DNA of 12,285 nucleotides, taken from Candidatus Altarchaeum sp. CG2_30_32_3053. GTDB lineage: Archaea; Altiarchaeota; Altiarchaeia; Altiarchaeales; Altiarchaeaceae. Shown piece by piece: positions 1-6,018 of the stretch (within the stretch, counting starts at the first letter, position 1; the number at the start of each line of letters is the position of its first letter). The position numbers and the translations under genes were made by a program. The notes under the pieces were generated by a model that ran no database searches, was not told the origin of the DNA, and saw only the letters and a list, made by a program, of their open reading frames with translations. Location: contig MNZY01000042.1 in NCBI GenBank assembly GCA_001873845.1, positions 1-12,285 of the forward strand, given 5' to 3'.

Positions 1-11
1 TTTTGAAAATA

Positions 12-131
12 TACTGAAAATCTTTGAGATTTTCAATCTTTAAAAAATCTGTGGGATTTTTTAAATACTAAAACCTTCGGTTTCAATCTTTAAAAAATCG
101 GAATTTTTAAATGAGAGCGAAGCGAACTTAT
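12..131 (+). repeat. Array block, copy 1 (paired with 5893-6018)
   Basis: This block of about 120 bp recurs at 5893-6018 in the same orientation. Both copies start TACTGAAAATC, share the unit AAAAAATC-TGTGG-GATTTTTT, and end with GAGAGCGAAGCGAACTTAT. The copies differ mainly inside the hairpins. For example, AAACC-TTC-GGTTT here corresponds to an AAAATC/GATTTT stem in the other copy. Confidence 0.8.
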
Positions 132-170
132 TTTAAAATCCGAAAGGATTTTAAAATCTCCGAGCAACTC

Positions 171-230
171 CGAGGTGATTTTCAAATTCGCAGAGAATTT
201 GAAAAGACACGAACGAAGTGAGCGTATTTT
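171..230 (+). repeat. 60-bp repeat, inverted partner at 4572-4631
   Basis: The reverse complement of this segment is present at 4572-4631 with 59 of 60 positions identical; the one difference is GAGCGTA here against GAGTGTA there. It contains the 11-bp hairpin with loop GCAGA and the CACGAACGAAGTG motif. The two copies bracket gyrA in opposite orientation. Confidence 0.9.
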
Positions 231-379
231 CAAAATGAAATTTTGAAATACTGAAACCTTCGGTTTCAATCTTTAAAAAATCTATGAGATTTTCAATCTT
301 ACAAATACTGAAAACTATGATTTTTCAATCTTACAAATACTTGAAGTATTTTGAAAATGTTCTGAACATTTTGTAAATA

Positions 380-423
380 TCCGAACAAAGTGAGTATATT
401 TTTGGGGATGGCTGAATAGTTAC
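380..423 (+). repeat. 44-bp block shared with 5515-5558
   Basis: The block starts TCCGAAC, runs through GTGAG and a T-run, and ends GGCTGAATAGTTAC. A closely similar 44-bp block lies at 5515-5558. Here it closes the hairpin array just before the end of gyrA. Confidence 0.7.
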
Positions 424-446
424 TTAAATTTTAAAATCTTCTTTTT

Positions 447-3400
447 CTATAAATTTTGTTCTAAATTTTGTTCATGTATTTCCTGTGTTTTCTCCTGCAG
501 GCTTTGATTTTGATTTTGAGTTGTATCATCTGTATCATGAGCAGCATCCTGTTTTGTATCTGCATCCTGCTTTATATTTGTATCTGCATCCTGATTTTTA
601 CCTGCTACAATGACATCAACCGAGGTGATTTTTTCATTTTCTTCAATCCCCATAAGTTTTACCCCTTTTGTATTTCTACCGATTTCCCGCACATCATCTG
701 CTCGCATTCTTATGACTTTGCCTGATGACGAAGAAAGTAAAATTTCATCTTCTACATTAATTTTTTTTGCATCAAGCACATCGCCATTTCTTTCGTCTGC
801 TTTAATATCCTTGATTCCGATTCCTCCCCTTCTCTGTTTCCTGTAATTTAAAAGCTGCGTTCTTTTTCCGTACCCGTGTTCGGTAACAGTTAGCAGCGAT
901 TTTGATAAAATTTCCCCTTCTTTTGCTGTAATCATACCGACAACTTTGTCATCTGCCCTTAGCCGTATTCCTTTTACCCCTATTGAATTTCTTCCGACTT
1001 CCCTGACATCTGTCTCATTGAAATTTATTGACATGCCTTTTTTTGTTATCAGAAAAACATGATTGTTCATATCTATAATCTCCGCACTTATTAATACATC
1101 TTCTTCCCTGATTCTTATTGCAATAATTCCACTCTTTTTTATCCTTGAATAAGCAGAAATTTTTGTCTTTTTAACTATTCCTTTTGAGGTGCACAACAGT
1201 AAAGATTTATTTTCATCAAATGAAGGTACAGAGAGTATATTTATAATTTTCTCATCTTCGGCTATATTTATTAAATTTACCGCTGCTTTTCCTTTACTCT
1301 GCTTGCCTGCTTCGGGAATCATATATGCCTTTATTGAATAGACCTTTCCTTTATTTGTGAATAACAGCACATAATCATGTGACTGGGCATTGACTAAATT
1401 TTTCAAAAAGTCTGCTTCTATTGTTTTTACTCCGGATGAGCCCTTTCCTCCTCTGTTCTGTCTTTTGTATGAGTCCTCTGTTACTCTTTTGATATAGCCG
1501 CCATTTGTGAGTGTTAATACAACCCGTGTATTTGGAATTAAATCCTCATCCTGAAGGTCAGAAATTTCGTCAAAGATAGCAGTTCTTCGTTTATCTCCGT
1601 ATTTTTTCTTTATATATTTTAATTCTTCTTTGATAATTTCATAAATTTTTTTGACATCGCTTAAAATTTCTTTGTGGCTGGAAATTTCACTCATCAATTT
1701 GTTATGTTCGCTTTCTGTCTTTCCCTGCTCCAGCTTTGTTAACTGCTGAAGTTTCATCTGCAGCACAGCATTTGCCTGAATCTCTGTCAAATTAAATTTC
1801 TCCGTTAAAAATTTCATCGCCTCATCCGTGCTTTCTGCTGCCCTTATCTCCTTTATAATTTCATTGGTATTTGACAGAACAACCATGAAACCATCAAGTA
1901 TATGCGCTCTCTCTTCCGCCTTCTTCAGTTCGTATTCTTCTCTTTTCCGGACAATATTTTCCCTATGTTTTAAAAATTCGCCTATAAGTTCCTTTAATCC
2001 CAGCACCTTTGGAACACTGTTTACCAGAACCAAATTTATAATTCCGAATGTTGTGGTAAGCTGTGTATGCTTAAACAGCTGATTCAGCAAAATTTCTTCG
2101 TTTGTATTGTGCTTTACATCTATTACTATCCGTATTCCGTTCCTGTTTGATTCGTCTCTTATGTCTGTAATTCCGTTAATTTTTTTTTCACGCGATAAAT
2201 TTGCGATATTTTCAACTAACTGTGATTTATTGACCATATAAGGAATTTCTTCAACGATGATACTGTTTCTACCACTCTTTTTTTCAATCGTTGTCTTTGC
2301 CCTGATCTTTATTATTCCCCGCCCGGTCGCATAAGCTGCAAATATGCCCCTTTTACCGTAAATTTCTCCGCCTGTTGGAAAATCAGGACCTTCAATTACT
2401 GTTGTCAGTTCTTCAACGGTAATTGAAGGATTATCTATCTGCATAATCGTTCCGTCAATGATCTCGCTGATATTGTGAGGAGGCATATTTGTTGCCATTC
2501 CTACAGCTATACCGTTTGAACCGTTAACAAGTAAATTCGGAAATTTTGCGGGAAGTACGGATGGCTCTTTTAAAGTGCCGTCAAAATTTTCCCTGAATTC
2601 AACTGTTTCTTTCTCTATGTCTTCAAGCATTTCGTCTGAAATTTTTGAGAGTCGTGCCTCAGTATTGTGATTTATAAATCCGTTTGCCACAAAAGAATGG
2701 CACTTGCTGTCAACTCTAACCGAATAGACATCCTCTTTTTCTAATTTTTCAATTATCTTTATTTTATTAAAGAAGAAATGATTTTCAAGTAACCAGTCAA
2801 TCAGTTTTTTATCCGTGTCTTTCAGATATTTCTTTAATTCATACACATATCTTTCCAAATTAGTATATCTGTCAAAATTGTGTTTTTCAATATATTTGTT
2901 TTTGTAATTTTTTTTTATATATTCCCCTAAGAAAGGAATGTAATCGGTCCTGCTCATCCTTGTGGTCTTGCTGCTTTCAATTTCTGATAAAAGAGATTTC
3001 TTTTTTTCTGAGAAAAATCCAATTTCATCTTTAAATTTTTTAATATTCTCAACGCCTGACAATAACAATTTATAGCAATTGTTTCTCTTATCCTTGTAGG
3101 GCTGTGTCGTTGTTATTCCAAAATTTAGAAGTAAAATTTTTAGCTGACTCATTAATTTTTCACTCTTTGAATTGTATACGAGTTCTATTGATATTCTATT
3201 GTGTTTTTTATCTTTGTTAACAACAATTGAACCACCACCTTCAAAAAGCGCCTTTAAAAAGTCCCTTATTATTTCTTTCTTTGACAACAATACGGCAAAT
3301 GGAATCTCTTTTTTATCTGACTTTGCTTCATTTAAACCAATATTTTCAAAAAATTCAACAACCTTTTGATGATAAATACCCAACTCCATACAATTGTCTT

Positions 3401-4391
3401 TTACTTTTATATTTTTTTCATAAATTTTGATGCCTTTAAATTGATTGTTAGTAATTTCTTTTATTTTGTTATAAAATTCAGGGTCTTTGTTGTTGAACAA
3501 AATTTGTTTCTGATGAAATGAGCCCTCTGAAACAAGAGCACCTAATAAAAAGCCAAGATATTTATTCATTTCTTTTGGAAGTTCAATATCTTTGTATTTT
3601 TCATTTTTCGGGCAATATTCGCTTAAATCCAAATTTTTTTCGCTGAACAGTGATTTGCGACTTATCACAACATAATCATCTATTTTTATATCCTTAAGCA
3701 ATTTCCATGCTATTGCCGGAATTCCGTGTTTGTTTATCTGCCAGCAAAGAACTGGATGATTATAACTTCCTTTTAATTCATATCCTTGTTCAGTAATAAT
3801 TTTGATAATTTCATGCTTTCCGGAATTAAAGAATTTATTTGCATTATTTATATTTCCTTCATAATTCAGAACTTTTAATTCAATATCGCATTCTTTTTCA
3901 CTTGAAATTTCTCCAACAGGAATAATACCTTTATCAGTTAGAAGTAATGTATCTCCGGTAATACAATATCTCATAGCAGCCGGACTATCCCCGTCGATCG
4001 ATCCAAAATTTCCCTGTCCGTCTGCAAGAAGATAACGGTAAGAAAAATCCTGTGCCATTCGGACAAGTGCATCATAAATAGATGCGTCTCCATGAGGATG
4101 ATATTTACCCATTACATCTCCGACTATTCTGGCACACTTTTTGTATGCCTTGTTTGAGTCCAGTCCGAGATCAAGCATTCCGTAAAGGATTCTTCTGTGA
4201 ACCGGTTTTAATCCGTCCCTGACATCAGGCAATGCCCTTCCAACTATAACACTCATCGCATAATCCAAATACGAACGTTTAACTTCACTTTCAACATCCC
4301 TTTCTATAATAATCTCTTTGCTTTCCTTTTTTTCTGAATCATCAGTGTATTCATTATTTTTCCTTGCTTTATCTGACTTGTCTTGAGCCAT
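447..4391 (-). CDS. gyrA: DNA gyrase subunit A, intein-containing precursor
   Basis: GyrA is the DNA-cleaving and rejoining subunit of type IIA topoisomerase gyrase, which adds negative supercoils with GyrB in the cytoplasm. The precursor is 1314 residues. Removing the 434-residue intein leaves about 880, normal for GyrA. The N-terminal cleavage domain is clear (YLDYAMSVIVGRALPDVRDG, then HPHGDASIYDALVRMAQ), and the catalytic Tyr142 is the last residue before the intein. The GyrA box appears as QNRGGKG at 978-984 (about 544 in the mature protein), with a second QRRGGIG at 1186 in the C-terminal pinwheel domain, which favours gyrase over topoisomerase IV. The C-terminus is a low-complexity tail rich in Q, D, T and E with repeated QDADT. 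The stop is TAG. A TATA-like box about 25 nt upstream suggests a leaderless mRNA. gyrB is not adjacent. Confidence 0.97.
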   Translation of the reverse strand: MAQDKSDKARKNNEYTDDSEKKESKEIIIERDVESEVKRSYLDYAMSVIVGRALPDVRDGLKPVHRRILYGMLDLGLDSNKAYKKCARIVGDVMGKYHPHGDASIYDALVRMAQDFSYRYLLADGQGNFGSIDGDSPAAMRYCITGDTLLLTDKGIIPVGEISSEKECDIELKVLNYEGNINNANKFFNSGKHEIIKIITEQGYELKGSYNHPVLCWQINKHGIPAIAWKLLKDIKIDDYVVISRKSLFSEKNLDLSEYCPKNEKYKDIELPKEMNKYLGFLLGALVSEGSFHQKQILFNNKDPEFYNKIKEITNNQFKGIKIYEKNIKVKDNCMELGIYHQKVVEFFENIGLNEAKSDKKEIPFAVLLSKKEIIRDFLKALFEGGGSIVVNKDKKHNRISIELVYNSKSEKLMSQLKILLLNFGITTTQPYKDKRNNCYKLLLSGVENIKKFKDEIGFFSEKKKSLLSEIESSKTTRMSRTDYIPFLGEYIKKNYKNKYIEKHNFDRYTNLERYVYELKKYLKDTDKKLIDWLLENHFFFNKIKIIEKLEKEDVYSVRVDSKCHSFVANGFINHNTEARLSKISDEMLEDIEKETVEFRENFDGTLKEPSVLPAKFPNLLVNGSNGIAVGMATNMPPHNISEIIDGTIMQIDNPSITVEELTTVIEGPDFPTGGEIYGKRGIFAAYATGRGIIKIRAKTTIEKKSGRNSIIVEEIPYMVNKSQLVENIANLSREKKINGITDIRDESNRNGIRIVIDVKHNTNEEILLNQLFKHTQLTTTFGIINLVLVNSVPKVLGLKELIGEFLKHRENIVRKREEYELKKAEERAHILDGFMVVLSNTNEIIKEIRAAESTDEAMKFLTEKFNLTEIQANAVLQMKLQQLTKLEQGKTESEHNKLMSEISSHKEILSDVKKIYEIIKEELKYIKKKYGDKRRTAIFDEISDLQDEDLIPNTRVVLTLTNGGYIKRVTEDSYKRQNRGGKGSSGVKTIEADFLKNLVNAQSHDYVLLFTNKGKVYSIKAYMIPEAGKQSKGKAAVNLINIAEDEKIINILSVPSFDENKSLLLCTSKGIVKKTKISAYSRIKKSGIIAIRIREEDVLISAEIIDMNNHVFLITKKGMSINFNETDVREVGRNSIGVKGIRLRADDKVVGMITAKEGEILSKSLLTVTEHGYGKRTQLLNYRKQRRGGIGIKDIKADERNGDVLDAKKINVEDEILLSSSSGKVIRMRADDVREIGRNTKGVKLMGIEENEKITSVDVIVAGKNQDADTNIKQDADTKQDAAHDTDDTTQNQNQSLQEKTQEIHEQNLEQNL
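2664..3965 (-). other. GyrA intein with LAGLIDADG endonuclease domain
   Basis: The 434-residue intein (precursor residues 143-576) is inserted between catalytic Tyr142 and Thr577, the same extein junction used by mycobacterial GyrA inteins. Splicing residues look intact: Cys143 in CITGDT (block A), GSYNHP with His212 (block B, with Ser where Thr is usual), HSFVANG (block F), and a terminal His575-Asn576 followed by Thr577. A homing endonuclease core sits between the splicing halves: YLGFLLGALVSEGSF carries Glu289, and FLKALFEGGGSI matches the second LAGLIDADG motif. In that second motif the expected acidic residue is Gly385 (codon at 3234-3236). I infer a splicing-competent intein whose nuclease is probably weakened or dead. 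Confidence 0.93.
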
Positions 4392-4410
4392 TTGACATAC
4401 GAAATTTAAA

Positions 4411-4420
4411 ATTTATATAA
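4411..4420 (-). promoter_or_regulatory. TATA-like box of gyrA
   Basis: Read on the minus strand this is TTATATAAAT, centred about 25 nt upstream of the gyrA ATG. That spacing would put the transcription start at or next to the ATG, giving a leaderless mRNA. The surrounding DNA is very AT-rich, so support is moderate. Confidence 0.5.
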
Positions 4421-4503
4421 CTTTAATATAACTTTAATTTAATATAACTTTAATATAACTTTAATTTAACTATACCTTTAATTTAACTATACCTTTAATT
4501 CCA
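4419..4503. repeat. AT-rich tandem repeats upstream of gyrA
   Basis: On the plus strand the segment reads as repeated units ending in CTTT. Several copies are 11-nt (AATATAACTTT), and two consecutive copies are 17-nt (AATTTAACTATACCTTT). The 17-nt unit recurs in near-identical form at 4757-4809, so the repeats flank the spacer between gyrA and the next gene. Confidence 0.7.
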
Positions 4504-4571
4504 TCTTTCCCACAATCAAAAAATGGACAAGTAATTTTAAAAATTTACAAAATTAATTGTGTTTAACAACA

Positions 4572-4631
4572 AAAATACACTCACTTCGTTCGTGTCTTTT
4601 CAAATTCTCTGCGAATTTGAAAATCACCTCG
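4572..4631 (-). repeat. 60-bp repeat, inverted partner of 171-230
   Basis: This is the reverse complement of 171-230 with one mismatch. It includes the hairpin with an 11-bp AT-rich stem and the CACTTCGTTCGTG motif. It lies in the spacer upstream of gyrA, so gyrA is bracketed by an inverted pair about 4.3 kb apart. Confidence 0.9.
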
Positions 4632-4696
4632 CTATCATTTGGATATTTTAAAATGGACACAATTTGAAAATCACCTCGCTATCATTTGGATATTTT
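4614..4696. repeat. 36-bp direct repeat pair
   Basis: Two identical copies of a 36-bp sequence, beginning AATTTGAAAATCACCTCG and ending TTTGGATATTTT, lie at 4614-4649 and 4661-4696, a period of 47 bp. The first copy overlaps the end of the inverted 60-bp repeat. Confidence 0.9.
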
Positions 4697-4717
4697 TAAA
4701 TCTTTGGGATTTAAAAA
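4693..4717. repeat. Hairpin TTTTTAAATC / GATTTAAAAA
   Basis: A perfect 10-bp inverted repeat with loop TTTGG, the same style as the units of the hairpin arrays at 1-423 and 5893-6018. Confidence 0.7.
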
Positions 4718-4744
4718 TTACGCCCAAACTTTTACACATGGGCG
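4712..4744 (-). terminator. Likely terminator of the flavin-reductase-like gene
   Basis: On the minus strand, CGCCCA and TGGGCG form a 6-bp GC-rich stem around a 12-nt loop, followed directly by TAATTTTTAAAT. It starts about 75 nt downstream of the stop codon at 4819-4821. A stem is not required for archaeal termination, so the T-run may be the working part. Confidence 0.45.
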
Positions 4745-4756
4745 GGAAACTCGGGT

Positions 4757-4809
4757 TTAATTTAACTACTCCTTTAATTTAACTACTCCTTTAATCTAAA
4801 TATACCTTT
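4757..4809. repeat. 17-bp tandem repeats, right block
   Basis: Two exact copies of AATTTAACTACTCCTTT are followed by a third variant, AATCTAAATATACCTTT. They match the 17-nt unit upstream of gyrA at 4419-4503. They lie in the 3' region of the flavin-reductase-like gene. Confidence 0.75.
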
Positions 4810-4818
4810 AAATATAAA

Positions 4819-5319
4819 TTAGATTTTCATCACTTTATTACTAATTCCAAATTTATTCCTGCCAATATGCAACAGACAAATTCCTTCCCTACCTTCACAT
4901 TCAACAACACTTCCGACAACCAAAACCCGGTCATTAACTTCCTTTTCAAATTCCAGTTTACATTCAATCCTTCCCGCACATTCTTTTATTCCTGGCACAT
5001 TTACCTTCCTGGATTTTTCGGCGGTTAGATTCGCATAAGAAAATTTATCGTTTCTTTCATTTCCGGAATATTGTGCACATTTCCATAAATTTGGCAAAAT
5101 TTCTTCGGTAGGAATATTTATAACAAATTCTTTTGTTTGCATTATATTTTTTAAGGTTTTTCTTGTATTTGCGAAAGAAACGGCAACTAATGGCGGTTCC
5201 CATGCAACAGGCATTACAAAACTGAACGGTGCTACATCGGGATTTCCTTCTTCATCTGTTGTTGATATTAATACGGTGGGTCTGGGTGCCAGCAATTTAT
5301 AAAAATTTTTTATTTCCAT
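4819..5319 (-). CDS. Flavin reductase-like (flavoredoxin family) FMN-binding protein
   Basis: This 166-residue protein matches the flavin reductase-like split-barrel family (DIM6/NTAB, flavoredoxin type), cytoplasmic proteins that bind FMN and pass electrons or reduce flavin. The family pattern at the N-terminus is clear: APRPTVLISTTDEEGNPDVA (residues 11-30), then PFSFVMPVAWEPPLVAVSF, KTLKNI and the EFVINIP strand. It has no signal peptide or membrane segment and is of usual length. The ATG fits the family start, and a TATA-like AATATATTTT lies about 26 nt upstream, consistent with a leaderless mRNA. The physiological partner is not evident from the neighbours. It could equally be annotated as a hypothetical flavoprotein. 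Confidence 0.85.
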   Translation of the reverse strand: MEIKNFYKLLAPRPTVLISTTDEEGNPDVAPFSFVMPVAWEPPLVAVSFANTRKTLKNIMQTKEFVINIPTEEILPNLWKCAQYSGNERNDKFSYANLTAEKSRKVNVPGIKECAGRIECKLEFEKEVNDRVLVVGSVVECEGREGICLLHIGRNKFGISNKVMKI

Positions 5320-5337
5320 TTTAAAAATTTATGAAAT

Positions 5338-5351
5338 TTAAAATATATTTT
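5338..5351 (-). promoter_or_regulatory. TATA-like box of the flavin-reductase-like gene
   Basis: A run reading AAAATATATTTTAAA on the minus strand is centred about 26 nt upstream of the ATG at 5319, the canonical archaeal TATA distance for a leaderless transcript. Confidence 0.5.
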
Positions 5352-5367
5352 AACATATATTTGAACC

Positions 5368-5440
5368 TGCTCAATAAGGGGAGGCAAATTACCATAGTAC
5401 ATACATAAAATAAGAGTAGATTGCCTCCCAATATTGAGCA
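5368..5440. repeat. 73-bp inverted-repeat element (MITE-like or long hairpin)
   Basis: The 20-bp ends at 5368-5387 and 5421-5440 are reverse complements at 18 of 20 positions (TGCTCAATA, two mismatches, GGGAGGCAA). They enclose 33 bp with no ORF. I see no clear target-site duplication. The GC-bearing arms stand out from the AT-rich surroundings. It may be a non-autonomous mobile element, or a hairpin upstream of the flavin-reductase-like promoter. Confidence 0.65.
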
Positions 5441-5451
5441 AATACGATTTA

Positions 5452-5489
5452 CTATATAAAATGTTCTATTATTACTGTCGTTTATATAG
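5452..5489. repeat. Short inverted repeat CTATATAAA / TTTATATAG
   Basis: Perfect 9-bp arms lie at 5452-5460 and 5481-5489 around a 20-nt loop. The repeat directly abuts the longer hairpin at 5490-5540. Confidence 0.6.
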
Positions 5490-5540
5490 AAAAAATACGC
5501 TTGTTATAGTACACTCCGAACGATGGTGAGCGTATTTTTT
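5490..5540. repeat. 12-bp perfect hairpin upstream of tRNA-His
   Basis: AAAAAATACGCT at 5490-5501 pairs perfectly with AGCGTATTTTTT at 5529-5540 across a 27-nt loop that contains CACTCCGAACGATGGTG. The right arm and the following bases belong to the 44-bp block shared with 380-423. It ends in a T-run on the plus strand and, by symmetry, on the minus strand, so it could act as a bidirectional terminator. Confidence 0.65.
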
Positions 5541-5558
5541 GGGTGGCTTAATAGTTAC
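5515..5558 (+). repeat. 44-bp block shared with 380-423
   Basis: The block starts TCCGAAC, passes through GGTGAGCGTATTTTTT and ends GGCTTAATAGTTAC. It resembles the end of the left hairpin array with a few substitutions and a one-base shift. Here it stands alone without the rest of the array. Confidence 0.7.
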
Positions 5559-5613
5559 AATAAATATTGATATAAATATTTTAAAAGGAAAATATAATTT
5601 ATAAAGCAATAAA

Positions 5614-5623
5614 TAATTTATAA
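5614..5623 (+). promoter_or_regulatory. TATA-like box of tRNA-His
   Basis: AATTTATAAG lies about 25 nt upstream of the mature tRNA 5' end, the usual archaeal TATA position. A similar AATTTATAA lies about 17 bp further upstream. Confidence 0.55.
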
Positions 5624-5641
5624 GCAAAATTGCATATCTGT

Positions 5642-5717
5642 GTCCGCGATAGGATAGTTTGGTCAAGTCTACGGGACTGTGGATCCTGTGACCCGGGTTC
5701 AAATCTCGGTCGCGGAC
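5642..5717 (+). tRNA. tRNA-His (GTG)
   Basis: A full cloverleaf folds by hand. The acceptor stem TCCGCGA/TCGCGGA is 7 bp, with an extra G-1 at 5642 opposite C73 at 5717, the identity pair of tRNA-His. The D-arm is GGAT/GTCT with GG in the loop, the anticodon arm is CGGGA/TCCTG around CTGTGGA (anticodon GTG), and the T-arm is CCGGG/CTCGG around TTCAAAT. The variable loop is TGAC. There is no intron, and CCA is not encoded (CTT follows C73). It is the only gene on the plus strand here. G-1 appears to be encoded, but whether it is retained or added after transcription cannot be seen. Confidence 0.96.
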
Positions 5718-5769
5718 CTTTGAAATTTATTATAGTGAATCTATCAACATTTTACACCCAATATACGAT

Positions 5770-5790
5770 TTGGTGCTGACCCACCAAAAC
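5770..5790. repeat. Small hairpin TTTGGTG / CACCAAA
   Basis: A 7-bp perfect stem with a 6-nt loop lies about 55 bp downstream of tRNA-His, with a TTTTTTT run about 20 nt further on. It could contribute to tRNA 3' termination. Apart from this, 5718-5890 shows no feature I can support. Confidence 0.35.
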
Positions 5791-5892
5791 TGGAATATTT
5801 ATATATTTGTTTTTTTACTAATATTTCTAATATTTTCCTCTATAAAGCCCAAACATAGTTTGTAATAGCACTAATAAGACATTATGTAATTT

Positions 5893-6018
5893 TACTGAAA
5901 ATCTTTTTGATTTTCAATCTTTAAAAAATCTGTGGGATTTTTTAAATACTAAAAATCTTTTTGATTTTCAATCTTTAAAAATTTACGAAATTTTTAAATG
6001 AGAGCGAAGCGAACTTAT
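5893..6018 (+). repeat. Hairpin array block, copy 2 (paired with 12-131)
   Basis: About 126 bp of four hairpins with the CAATCTT linker at 5915 and 5969, ending in GAGAGCGAAGCGAACTTAT like copy 1. Stems are GAAAATC/GATTTTC, AAAAAATC/GATTTTTT, AAAATC/GATTTT and AAATTT/AAATTT around ACG. It sits about 105 bp downstream of the ftr stop codon, the same relative placement as the left array downstream of gyrA. The stretch 6019-6124 has no feature I recognise. Confidence 0.8.

Larger units (their letters stand above)
1..423. repeat. Hairpin array, left copy
   Basis: This non-coding stretch lies 3' of gyrA and consists of about fifteen short palindromes in a row. Clear ones are GAAAATCT/AGATTTTC (loop TTG) near 16-34, AAACC-TTC-GGTTT near 71-83 and again near 254-268, an 11-bp stem closed by GAAA at 131-156, an 11-bp stem with loop GCAGA at 179-205, AAATACT-TGA-AGTATTT near 336-352, and AAAATGTT-CTG-AACATTTT near 355-373. 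Many units are joined by the linker CAATCTT(T/A)(A/C)AAA, at 34, 84, 267, 294 and 326. I see no ORF with coding character. It could be a mobile-repeat cluster, a structured 3' RNA, or a nucleoid or termination element; the function is unknown. Confidence 0.75.

Noticed and set aside
1..423. CRISPR array
   Set aside because: Repeats are not of constant length, spacers are not unique fixed-size inserts, and the variable parts are palindromic; no cas genes are nearby.
1..423. Integron attC array
   Set aside because: Units are much shorter than attC sites, no gene cassettes lie between them, and there is no integrase in the window.
447..4391. Topoisomerase IV subunit (ParC)
   Set aside because: The GyrA box QNRGGKG at residue 978 and the long C-terminal domain point to gyrase.
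5472..5702. 76-codon frame on the minus strand
   Set aside because: Its first third is the antisense of tRNA-His, and the rest crosses the hairpin region; there is no family resemblance.
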